Part shown: piece by piece, positions 1 to 6,500 of the stretch
How positions within the stretch are numbered: the stretch's first letter is position 1
How the letters are laid out: each line of letters starts with the position of its first letter
Source of the DNA: Treponema sp.
GTDB taxonomy: Bacteria; Spirochaetota; Spirochaetia; Treponematales; Treponemataceae
NCBI GenBank assembly: GCA_003447785.1
Contig: DLYJ01000143.1
Coordinates: 9,528 to 16,800 of the forward strand
Direction: 5' to 3'
DNA length: 7,273 nt
Made by a program: the position numbers and the translations under genes
The notes under the pieces: generated by a model
The model's input: the letters and a program-made list of their open reading frames with translations, nothing else
What the model was told of the DNA's origin: nothing
The model's database searches: none

Positions 1-10
1 CGGCAATGAC
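1..10 (-). repeat. Edge of a dispersed palindromic repeat (partial)
   Basis: The first ten bases are the reverse complement of GTCATTGCCG. The same string occurs at 2650-2659 and 3140-3149, and its first nine bases at 3387-3394 in a complete hairpin copy. The copy is cut by the window edge, so its second arm cannot be seen. It lies about 35 nt past the stop codon of the pectate lyase gene, in the sense orientation of that gene. A ten-base match alone is weak; the assignment rests on the recurrence of the string in every spacer of this window. Confidence 0.4.
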
Positions 11-45
11 TCATACTTATTGGACGCCCCTTTTTTCTAATTTTT

Positions 46-2391
46 CTATTCTGAAATTACAATTACACCGATAGAAGCTGTATCACCTTTTGTAATAACA
101 TCATTACCGGTTGCAGTAAATGATTTTTCAAATGTTGTAACTGCTGAAGTTTTAGCATCAAGTTTAACAGCAGTACCATTCAACTTAAAGCAACTCTGTT
201 TTCCGCTCGGTAAAGAGCCTACAACAGTAATTGTAACTCCGGCAGCTGCCTTTACAGTAATGCTGCTTGAACTTTCCATTTTCATGGTTGTATATTCGGT
301 TCCGCCATAAGTAATGGTAATTGCACCATTCTTTTCACTTCCATTTACACTTCCGATTGCAGTTACACGGCTGTCGGACGGAGCAACGGCACCGTTTTCA
401 ACAAGGGCTACAACGGCAGAACCTGTCGGAACATCTGTACTGCTTCCGCCTGAAACAGGATCGCTTGTTCCGCTTGAGCCTGAATCTCCGCCGGAACTTC
501 CGCCGGAGCCCGAAGAAGCAAGTCCCTGAACTGCCGTAAGCTTGTTTTCATAGTTTACGACAAGAGCCTGCAGTTCCGAATTAAGATTATAATCAGCGTC
601 ATCTTTCGCATTGTCAAAGTTGTATGCAAAGTCACTCTGGTAGCGGCCTGCGTATTTAACAACGTAAGATTTTGCAGTTTCTGCATCAGAAGGAACGGCA
701 GCAAGACCAAGTCCCTTCAGACCTAATGTGGTATCAAAGTTTGAATAGGTATGGCTTCCGGACTTAGTTTTTACTGTATCAGGAACTTTTTCATCGCGGG
801 AGTCAACTTCGTAAGCGTCAATATCGCTCAAAGAAATACCGGTTGCATCAGTATTATTTGTGTAGTCGTATTTGTTTGTTACAAACTGGAATTTAACTCC
901 GTTTGTGTTTTTTCCATCAAACACATTACCGTAAGCCTTAATGGTTCCGCCTTCTTCACCTGAGAAAGTTCCTTTGCCCCCCCGTGCGTCAGTTCCCTGC
1001 AATGAAGACATCATCGGGTCATGGGCGTTACGGAAGTAGTTTGATTCAGCAAAACATGAAGATCCGCTTGTTACACCAATACCGTATTTTGAGTTACCGT
1101 CGTAATAGTTATTGTATACGTGAACGGCAGTTGCGTTACGGATACGCGGATGGCGGCTGTCTGAGTGGTCATACCAGTTGTGGTGGTACGAAAGGTAGTT
1201 GGAACTGTCTTTTTTATCTACAGATTTATCTGCAGAAGCATCAAGGAGATTACACTTTCCGCTGTCCCAGTAGTGGTTGTAAGAAATTGTACTGTATGTT
1301 GATTTCTTAAAGTCCAGGGAACCGTCACCCTTGATCTGGTCTGAGTCAGAACCCGGAGTACCGTAAGAAATATCATTGTTATGAATCCAGAGGTATGAGT
1401 TGTCAGTATCAACCGAAATACCATCGTCCATAAAGTAGTAGACACCAAGGTTACACAGTTCAACATATTTGGCTGCACGAATAAGGAAGCCGAATCCGTA
1501 AACTGAAGCATCGTGTCCTACACCTTCGATTGTGATTCCACTTTCTGTTGTTTTTTTAATCTGAAGACCTTCTTCAGATGAAAGAAGATTGTCCATCTGA
1601 TCCTTTGTAATTGTACCGATGATACGGATACAAAGAGGTACAGAAAGATTTTTGAGGGAAGCTTCAGAAAGAACATTCTGAAGACCTGTGTAAGTTGCGT
1701 TTGCAGTTGCGTTTGTACCTTTTACCTGTGTGTAGGTTACAGTTTTTGCAGTAGCGCCTGTTACATACAAAACGATTGCGTTGCTCTTGAGAGTACCGTC
1801 AGATGCGTAAGCACCAGGAATTGAAGTTCCTGTAAAGGCAAAGCCTGAACGGTCTTTATCAGCAACAGTCATTGTTGCACTTGAATATTTAGACTTGTTC
1901 TGGGTACTTACGGCGCATACTTTAAGAGTATGTGAGCCGGAAGTAAGTCCGAGAGCATCCGCACGGCAAACCTTTGTTAAAGTATTTTTTGTCCATTTTG
2001 AATTTTCTTCGTCATATTCATGATATACATATTCATCATAGTAGCGGATTAAGGCGTCATCAATCTTAACATCATCAGCAAGAACTTCATAAACAGCGCC
2101 TTCTACCTGTTCAAAAATAATGTATGCAGAATTGAACAGGCCTTCGCTTTTTACAATGTTAACCTCAGCATTTGAAACATCAGCGGTGGTAGGGGTCTGA
2201 ACAGTTCCAGTACCTGCGCCAGTGCCAGTGCCAGTGCCAGTGCCAGTTCCAGTTCCAGTGCCAGTTCCTCCATCTACAGGATTATCCTCATAATCGCTAC
2301 CGCCACCGCCGGAACTTGTAGTTCCCGAGCATGCAAAAAACAGAAGTCCCGCAGCAAGAATTGCGGTAATTCCAAGAAAATTCCTTTTCAT
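46..2391 (-). CDS. Pectate lyase lipoprotein, polysaccharide lyase family 1
   Basis: A secreted, probably lipid-anchored enzyme predicted to cleave polygalacturonate (pectin) by calcium-dependent beta-elimination, giving 4,5-unsaturated oligogalacturonides. The protein is 781 residues when started at 2391. Visible parts: basic n-region (K2, R3), hydrophobic stretch about 5-19, lipobox LFFAC with Cys21 (the relaxed type seen in spirochaetes), Gly-Thr repeat linker about 39-65, Fn3-like domain about 70-180 with a GLTSGSHTLKV strand, and PL1 beta-helix about 185-625. PL1 hallmarks are DDGISVD at 322-328, SDQIKGDGSLD at 350-360 (acidic, Ca-binding region), HHN followed by RHPRIR at 413-418 (the family's catalytic arginine lies in this RxPRxR motif), and HVYNNYY at 424-430. 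A Gly/Ser linker leads to a beta-rich C-terminal domain, about 655-781, that may bind sugar. An ATG codon at 2457 would add 22 residues before the signal peptide and lacks a suitable ribosome site. Stop is TAG. The gene is monocistronic as far as the window shows. Confidence 0.93.
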   Translation of the reverse strand: MKRNFLGITAILAAGLLFFACSGTTSSGGGGSDYEDNPVDGGTGTGTGTGTGTGTGTGAGTGTVQTPTTADVSNAEVNIVKSEGLFNSAYIIFEQVEGAVYEVLADDVKIDDALIRYYDEYVYHEYDEENSKWTKNTLTKVCRADALGLTSGSHTLKVCAVSTQNKSKYSSATMTVADKDRSGFAFTGTSIPGAYASDGTLKSNAIVLYVTGATAKTVTYTQVKGTNATANATYTGLQNVLSEASLKNLSVPLCIRIIGTITKDQMDNLLSSEEGLQIKKTTESGITIEGVGHDASVYGFGFLIRAAKYVELCNLGVYYFMDDGISVDTDNSYLWIHNNDISYGTPGSDSDQIKGDGSLDFKKSTYSTISYNHYWDSGKCNLLDASADKSVDKKDSSNYLSYHHNWYDHSDSRHPRIRNATAVHVYNNYYDGNSKYGIGVTSGSSCFAESNYFRNAHDPMMSSLQGTDARGGKGTFSGEEGGTIKAYGNVFDGKNTNGVKFQFVTNKYDYTNNTDATGISLSDIDAYEVDSRDEKVPDTVKTKSGSHTYSNFDTTLGLKGLGLAAVPSDAETAKSYVVKYAGRYQSDFAYNFDNAKDDADYNLNSELQALVVNYENKLTAVQGLASSGSGGSSGGDSGSSGTSDPVSGGSSTDVPTGSAVVALVENGAVAPSDSRVTAIGSVNGSEKNGAITITYGGTEYTTMKMESSSSITVKAAAGVTITVVGSLPSGKQSCFKLNGTAVKLDAKTSAVTTFEKSFTATGNDVITKGDTASIGVIVISE
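2202..2267 (-). repeat. Hexanucleotide repeat encoding a Gly-Thr linker
   Basis: Eleven consecutive six-base units (plus-strand consensus CAGTGC, with CAGTTC, CAGTAC and CTGCGC variants) lie in the pectate lyase gene. They encode alternating Gly and Thr between the lipid-anchored N-terminus and the Fn3-like domain. Four adjacent units at 2220-2243 are identical. Because the unit is six bases, gain or loss by slippage changes only linker length and never the frame. Confidence 0.9.
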
Positions 2392-2395
2392 CATT

Positions 2396-2402
2396 CCCCC
2401 TT
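2396..2402 (-). promoter_or_regulatory. Ribosome binding site that decides the pectate lyase start
   Basis: On the minus strand the sequence AAGGGGG precedes two adjacent ATG codons. The last G is four bases from the ATG at 2391 and only one base from the ATG at 2394, so the downstream one (MKRN...) is the better start. This also places the basic n-region of the lipoprotein signal at the very N-terminus. Confidence 0.65.
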
Positions 2403-2604
2403 TTAAGGCGTCTAAAAAGTAATAAAACGACACCACTTTGTTTATAATATCGAGCAATGATACAAAGGTTCATATTATTATTTGCACTTTTCCGACATTT
2501 ATTGATAAAAAATTTCTTAATTTTAAGAATATTCCGAACAAAAAGTCAAAAAAGTCAATTTTTTATAAGTTTTATTAAGGAGAATTTTGAAACGCGGCCT
2601 GTCT

Positions 2605-2626
2605 TTGCCGTGTCGGGGCGCGGCAA
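2605..2626. repeat. Palindromic repeat hairpin, copy 1
   Basis: Arms TTGCCGTG (2605-2612) and CGCGGCAA (2619-2626) pair over eight positions, one of them T:G, around the loop TCGGGG. The flanks GTC before and TCTC after match the family pattern GTCATTGCC...GGCAATCTC. A second, unpaired half-copy CTGTCATTGCCGTGCTT follows at 2648-2664. The island is far richer in G/C than the DNA on its left. Confidence 0.7.
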
Positions 2627-2692
2627 TCTCCGCAAACGGGGCGCAGGCTGTCATTGCCGTGCTTGCTTTTTTCTAAATATATGTTAACTTTA

Positions 2693-2728
2693 CTCCGAAA
2701 AATTGTGGTTTATCACATATTTTCGGAG
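2693..2728 (+). promoter_or_regulatory. Hairpin occluding the ribosome site of the ATPase remnant
   Basis: Arms CTCCGAAAA (2693-2701) and TTTTCGGAG (2720-2728) are perfectly complementary over nine bases. After a 2x2 mismatch the stem continues with TGTGG/TCACA around the loop TTTA. The GGAG at the 3' foot (2725-2728) is the only Shine-Dalgarno-like sequence before the ATG at 2734, five bases away. In RNA the ribosome site would therefore be paired. As DNA, the same dyad could be a repressor operator. Which of the two applies cannot be told from sequence alone. Confidence 0.6.
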
Positions 2729-2733
2729 TGGAT

Positions 2734-3100
2734 ATGATAATTCAGCGAAAAAAATACCTTGATATGCTTGTTTCTGGCAAATGAATTGCGTTACAGGGGC
2801 TTTAATGTTGATGTAGGTTTTGTTGAAAGCTGGACTACAAGCTCCGAGGGAAAATCTTCTCGTCACGGAACAGAAGTAGACTTTGTAGTGAACAAAGGAG
2901 CAGAGAAGATTTACATTCAGTCTGCCTTTAGAATGCCCACCGATGAAAAGAAAAATCAGGAAGAACGCCCTCTTTTGAGCATAAACGACAGCTTCAAAAA
3001 AATGATTATCGTTGGCGACAGTATCAAGCGCAAAATTGACGAAAACGGAATCATAACAATAGGCCTGCTGGATTTTCTGCTTGATGAAAGCAGTGTTTAA
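2734..3100 (+). pseudogene. AAA+ ATPase/DUF4143 gene with internal deletion
   Basis: Only the two ends of a gene of the AAA+ ATPase family with a C-terminal DUF4143 (PD-(D/E)XK-like) domain remain. The ATG at 2734 gives MIIQRKKYLDMLVSGK and then TGA at 2782-2784. This matches the usual N-terminus just before the P-loop. From about 2780, one frame over, NELRYRGFNVDVG through EVDFVVNKG, YIQSA, SFKKMIIV and IGLLDFLLDE to TAA at 3098-3100 is the normal C-terminus of the family. Family members are about 400 residues, so roughly 270-280 codons are gone, including Walker A, Walker B and the winged-helix part. The ends meet at 2776-2785 (GGCAAATGAATTG), where reading changes frame. The product of the 16-codon frame is meaningless. 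The distal part could be made only by reinitiation, for instance at TTG 2786, two bases past the stop. Cellular role of intact relatives is not established. Confidence 0.85.
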
Positions 3101-3201
3101 GCCGTCCTCGTCTCCCTGTCATTCCGTGCTAGATTCCTTGTCATTGCCGTTCTGACTTTGCTTATAGACGCACTCGCTCTCTTCAAGAATTTCTTGTAGG
3201 G

Positions 3202-3245
3202 AAAAAAATATGCCTACCCGGTGTGTGCTAGTTTCGAGTAGGCAT
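3202..3245 (-). terminator. Intrinsic terminator of the small RNA
   Basis: Read on the minus strand, ATGCCTAC (3245-3238) pairs with GTAGGCAT (3217-3210). The stem extends inward by U:G, C-G and G-C to eleven pairs around a 14-base loop. After one A come seven T (3208-3202). This is the standard form of a Rho-independent terminator. The loop is unusually long for a pure terminator, so it may also expose bases for pairing. Confidence 0.8.
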
Positions 3246-3294
3246 TCACAAAAAACCTAAAGGAGACAGCCACTAACTGCGGTGTTCCCTTGTT
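3203..3294 (-). ncRNA. Orphan structured small RNA of about 91 nt
   Basis: A short transcription unit bounded by a strong promoter on its right and an intrinsic terminator on its left. The predicted RNA begins near 3294 and ends near 3203. Its 5' hairpin uses AAGGGAACACCGC and GUGGCUGUCUCCUU (3291-3260): 13 pairing positions with one A/C mismatch and one bulged C, closed by the loop AGUUA. Two of its pairs are G:U on this strand and become A/C mismatches if the other strand is read, which favours the minus strand as RNA. A U-rich linker (3258-3247) leads into the terminator hairpin. No start codon with ribosome site is present. The conserved SRP core, 6S bubble and tmRNA ends are not seen. 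I do not recognise the family; a trans-acting regulator or part of a mobile cassette are both possible. Confidence 0.6.
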
Positions 3295-3299
3295 TTTTT
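3260..3299 (+). terminator. Possible plus-strand terminator overlapping the small RNA
   Basis: On the plus strand AAGG (3260-3263) and CCTT (3288-3291) close an imperfect stem with two A/C mismatches. It is followed by one G and seven T (3293-3299). It could stop transcripts coming from the ATPase remnant, 160 bases upstream. The same bases form the 5' hairpin of the minus-strand small RNA and its A-tract, so this may be a by-product of that structure. Confidence 0.35.
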
Positions 3300-3300
3300 A

Positions 3301-3328
3301 AATATACCACATTCTGTTAATTTGTCAA
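3301..3328 (-). promoter_or_regulatory. Sigma-70-type promoter of the small RNA
   Basis: On the minus strand a perfect -35 TTGACA (3328-3323) is followed by a 16-base spacer and TATATT (3306-3301, five of six consensus bases). A TG one base before the -10 makes it an extended -10. The expected start, about seven bases on, falls at 3293-3295, at the end of an A-tract. This is the best promoter match I can find in the window. Confidence 0.75.
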
Positions 3329-3353
3329 CATCTTGCATGGGGTTTCCTAACGT

Positions 3354-3393
3354 GCCCACTGTCTCATTGCAGTTGCGCCCACTGTGTCATTGC
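3354..3393 (+). repeat. Direct repeat, 17 bases with 23-base period
   Basis: GCCCACTGTCTCATTGC at 3354-3370 recurs as GCCCACTGTGTCATTGC at 3377-3393 with one difference. The second copy runs into the left arm of the hairpin at 3389-3411, so the repeat probably arose by duplicating the edge of that palindromic unit. Confidence 0.75.
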
Positions 3394-3411
3394 CTGGCGT
3401 GACCAGGCAAT
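3389..3411. repeat. Palindromic repeat hairpin, copy 2
   Basis: ATTGCCTGG (3389-3397) and CCAGGCAAT (3403-3411) form a perfect nine-pair stem around CGTGA. The flanks GTC and CTC make it the clearest copy of the GTCATTGCC...GGCAATCTC pattern. The inner three pairs differ from copy 1 yet still match each other. Confidence 0.8.
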
Positions 3412-3429
3412 CTCGTAATGCAAGGAGAA

Positions 3430-3453
3430 ATTCCCGCGTCGGGGCGCGGGAAT
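3430..3453. repeat. Palindromic repeat hairpin, copy 3
   Basis: ATTCCCGCG (3430-3438) and CGCGGGAAT (3445-3453) form a perfect nine-pair stem. The six-base loop TCGGGG is the same as in copy 1 at 2613-2618, while the stem differs. It lies 96 bases past the stop of the giant minus-strand gene and could protect or end that message. The T-run after it is too short for a good terminator. Confidence 0.8.
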
Positions 3454-3482
3454 GGCAGTGCGCTTTGCTCGGAATGACTGTG

Positions 3483-3528
3483 TGCCGTGCGGGGGATGGC
3501 GCTTTTCAAACGCGGGGGTGACACGGCA
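3483..3528. repeat. Long-loop inverted repeat, related unit
   Basis: TGCCGTG (3483-3489) and CACGGCA (3522-3528) are complementary across a 32-base interior. That interior contains TCAAACGCGGGGG (3506-3518), close to GCAAACGGGG at 2632-2640 beside copy 1. Just before it GGAATGAC (3471-3478 region) is the repeat's GTCATTCC in reverse orientation. I take this as a degenerate composite copy, less certain than the short hairpins. Confidence 0.5.
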
Positions 3529-3548
3529 TACTGGGGAATGGCACCGGC

Positions 3549-6500
3549 TTACTGGGCACTTATGCACAAAGCCGGCACAACACCCCAGCTCTCATAGGCC
3601 ACAGAGCTGCCTGTTTTAGCATAGCCGTCATAGAGCACGAGGCACGCGCTGCGCCTAGTCCCATCATAGTAAGGAGAGCGCAGCACCCAATAACCGCCGT
3701 AGCCGGCTGTAGTAGTATCCTGGTATGCATGGTTTGCTTTAGCGTAGTCTGTCGTCACCCTTATGCGGCTGTTGCCTGTTCCGTGTGCATCGTATGTAGT
3801 AAAGCCGTAAGCCACTGTCGTTGCTTCCTTTTCGCTCAGCAAGAAAATCTTGTCTTTTGTGTTGTCGCAGGCGTAACTTGTTGACACCTCTAAATTATTG
3901 TCAGCATCTTTCATGCTTGCAGCAGAATTGTCTACAATTGTTTTTGCAATTAAATCTTGGGCTGTTCTTGTAAAGGCAGACTGCAAAAAGCCTTTGTCGC
4001 TCCAGTCAATAGTATAGCTATTACTTGTTCCGCCGTCAGTTACAAACTGGTTAGCAGTTCCGTTCAAGTAAGCACGGATATTTGAGTACTTGTAGTTGTT
4101 TGCATAGATTGAAACACCATTAAGCGTACGGCTTGAAGTTGAGCCGTAATATAGCACGTCCGTAAGTTCACTTTCTGACAAAAGAAGAATCTTGTCGCCA
4201 GTTCCGTTAGCATCGTGGTCAAATGTTGTTGTAAGTGCTCGCCATACAATCGGCTCTACCTTAAAGTATTTTTCGCTGTTTGCGCTGGCCTGTGCAACCG
4301 TAGTATTGTCACTGTAAGTGTAATTATTGTGGTTAGCGTTCTCCGTGCATTTTTCGTAGAAGTAGCCGTCGCTTCCAAGATACCAGCCCTTGTAAACAGG
4401 AGCATCGCTGAATGTAACAGTGCCTTTGGCTATTGTCTGCGGGAAGTCACCAAACTTGTAGTAGGTTCCGCCACTTAAAGTTCCTGAGTAATCGGTAAGT
4501 TTTACAGGTTTTTCGGTTGGCTTTGCTCCGCTTGAAGCAACATAGAATGTTCCGCTCGGTTTTGCAGTCTTTGTAACGCCGTCTTCAGTGTAGCTGATTG
4601 TATCCTCCGGCTCAGTGCCTAGGTTCACCTCGCTGAAAGCCGCTACCGTAAAGCATGTTACAGTCTTTGTGGTTCGGTCAGAATAGGTGGCAGTTACTGT
4701 AAGACCGCTTGTGTCAAGGCGGTCGCCCACATAGTAGAGTGCGCTTGCAGGAGTGCCGCTTACACTCAAGCCTGTTAAAAATCTATTATAAGTATAAGTT
4801 GAATTATTTCCAGCATAATCATAGCTTGTAACAGTAATCTTGTAGCTCTTTCCTGCTTCAAGATTATTTCCTGCTTCAAGATTAATAGTTTGACTAGTTC
4901 CTGTAGTAGCGTAATAAGTATCTTCACCGTCGCTAGGTTTTATCGTAACTACACTTTTAGAAAAATCAGAATCCGTAGCATTTGTCCAAGACAATTTATA
5001 TTCATCTTCAGAAGTGCCATTAGTTACTGCAAAATCCAAATTTTTGGGTGCGGTCTTATCATAGGCAAAGTAGAACGCTTTTGAATCGCTTGGGTTCTCA
5101 ATTTTATTACCGCTCTGGTCAGTAAATTCAAAAGTTGCTCCGTACACACCTTCTTCAAAAGATTTATCATCTCCGCCATCAAAAGAATCTAAATCAATCT
5201 CTCCATCATAATAAGCAATAGTTCCGCTTACGTCTGTATAAGGTAAAGTGTAACTGTATGAAAAATTATCTGATACTTTATAAGACGAATTCCCTTTTTT
5301 TGTAAGTATCATTTTAAATTTAGGAGAAGGACCACAGCCTGTGTCCTGCAAAGCCATTTTAAGATAAATTTTGTTATTTGTAATGAAGTTAAAATTTGGA
5401 ATATCTGATAAAGTAAAACTAGCAGAAGCGGTACTTTCCCATGCAGAAGAAGAATTGTCTTTAGAAACTGAAAAATCACTTCCGTTGTATTTTATTAAAA
5501 CAGGGGCAGAAGTATCAGTTTCATCCGTTACCCAGTAGACCCAGTCCTTGTAAGAACTTAAAGTAACTTGCACACTATCTTCTTCAAAGAAAAACTCTTT
5601 TTCAATGCACACATAAATCTGCGTATATGAAGGAAAGTCCTTACCATTCTTCACTGGAATTGAAAGGATTTTAGAGGTTTCAAAAGAAGGGGCGTTAAAA
5701 TATTCTAAAAGATTGCCGTTTGTTCTGTTGTCTTTAATTACAATGTTCTTAAAATGAACTTCTCCGTCGTCCGCCTTATAGCCATAGTGATTCTGCAAAT
5801 TACCTGTAAGCTCGTCTTCTGCAAGAGCCGGCAGAAACTGAGAATAATCAATACCATTATTTTTAAGCGAATTGATTTCTGATTTTGTATAATAAATGGA
5901 ATTTGGACTCATGTCGTGGTTAAATATAACCTGAATTGTAGAATCTTTAAGGCTTCCCGCATTAGAATTGGCAGGTGTCCCACTTAAAATCTGCGGCCGC
6001 CTTGTTACTATCGGGCGGAGGGCAAGTTCAATTCCTGTATCCGGGACCTGTGTAACTTTATAGCTTGTTTCACTTTCATAAGGTTCTGCAATTGTTACAT
6101 AAGTTTCGTTTGGAATTTCTTCACCGGTATTAATATCATAAAGTTCCCAGCGGATAAACTCGTAATCGTCATCAGGCGAAAAGCTGATTGTATATTCGCG
6201 TTTTATAAAACTCTGGACCTTTGTTCCGTCGGCCGGGCTTATGTTATCTGTTCCCTTTTCGCTTTTAGTAATTGTAACTTCAGCATTTTCAATGAGAGTG
6301 CACTTAGGGCGGATAAGGATGTCTGAGGCGGCTTTTAAAACGCGGACTTTTGCCCTGTAAATGCCTGTTTCATCATCATACTGTCTGTTTTCAAAAGATA
6401 CAAAAGACTCGTCCAGCACATTATTCTGGCTTACGGCTTCAAAGCCCTGGAAGATATATGCTTCTTTGTTTAAAGTAAATTCAATCTCAAAGCCAAAGCC

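Larger units (their letters stand above)
2392..2733. other. Divergent spacer between lyase and ATPase remnant
   Basis: A 342-base spacer between two genes that point away from each other. The part next to the lyase is very AT-rich: 2521-2580 has 12 G/C of 60. It holds a 7+7 dyad at 2514-2529 (arms TTCTTAA and TTAAGAA, two bases apart) and two overlapping AAAAAGTCAA copies at 2540-2557. At about 2590 composition jumps (2581-2640 has 36 G/C of 60) into a palindromic repeat unit. The spacer ends in the hairpin at 2693-2728. A TATTAT-like -10 for the lyase may lie at 2444-2449 on the minus strand, but no convincing -35 goes with it. The open frame at 2457-2687 runs through the repeat, has no ribosome site and is not called a gene. 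Confidence 0.6.
3101..3548. other. Repeat-rich spacer with a small RNA locus
   Basis: A 448-base interval without a credible protein gene, lying between two genes whose 3' ends face each other. In order it contains: two half-copies of the palindromic repeat (CTGTCATTCCGTGCTAG at 3116-3132 and TTGTCATTGCCGT at 3138-3150), a 13-base dyad CAAGAATTTCTTG at 3184-3196, a small RNA unit read leftwards (3202-3328), a 17-base direct repeat pair with 23-base period (3354-3370 and 3377-3393, one mismatch), and a cluster of GC-rich hairpins at 3389-3528. The 67-codon minus frame at 3364-3567 merely translates those repeats. Confidence 0.75.

Noticed and set aside
2457..2687. 76-codon plus-strand open frame
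   Set aside because: It joins an AT-rich stretch to the GC-rich repeat, has no ribosome site and no recognisable sequence.
2663..2690. Promoter for the ATPase remnant
   Set aside because: TTGCTT is present but no -10 lies at proper spacing; only a weak TAACTT fits.
3126..3231. GTGCTAG at 3126-3132 complementary to the small RNA loop
   Set aside because: Seven bases in a repeat-rich spacer is within chance; not enough to propose a target.
3239..3259. Antiterminator pairing in the small RNA (UAGG with CCUA)
   Set aside because: Only four pairs, far weaker than the eleven-pair terminator stem, and no gene follows in the sense direction to be controlled.
3354..3453. CRISPR-like array
   Set aside because: Two 17-base direct copies with a 6-base gap and unequal hairpins; no regular spacers and no cas genes.
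3364..3567. 67-codon minus-strand open frame
   Set aside because: It translates the palindromic repeat cluster, overlaps the end of the giant gene and has repeat-derived composition; no ribosome site or family resemblance.
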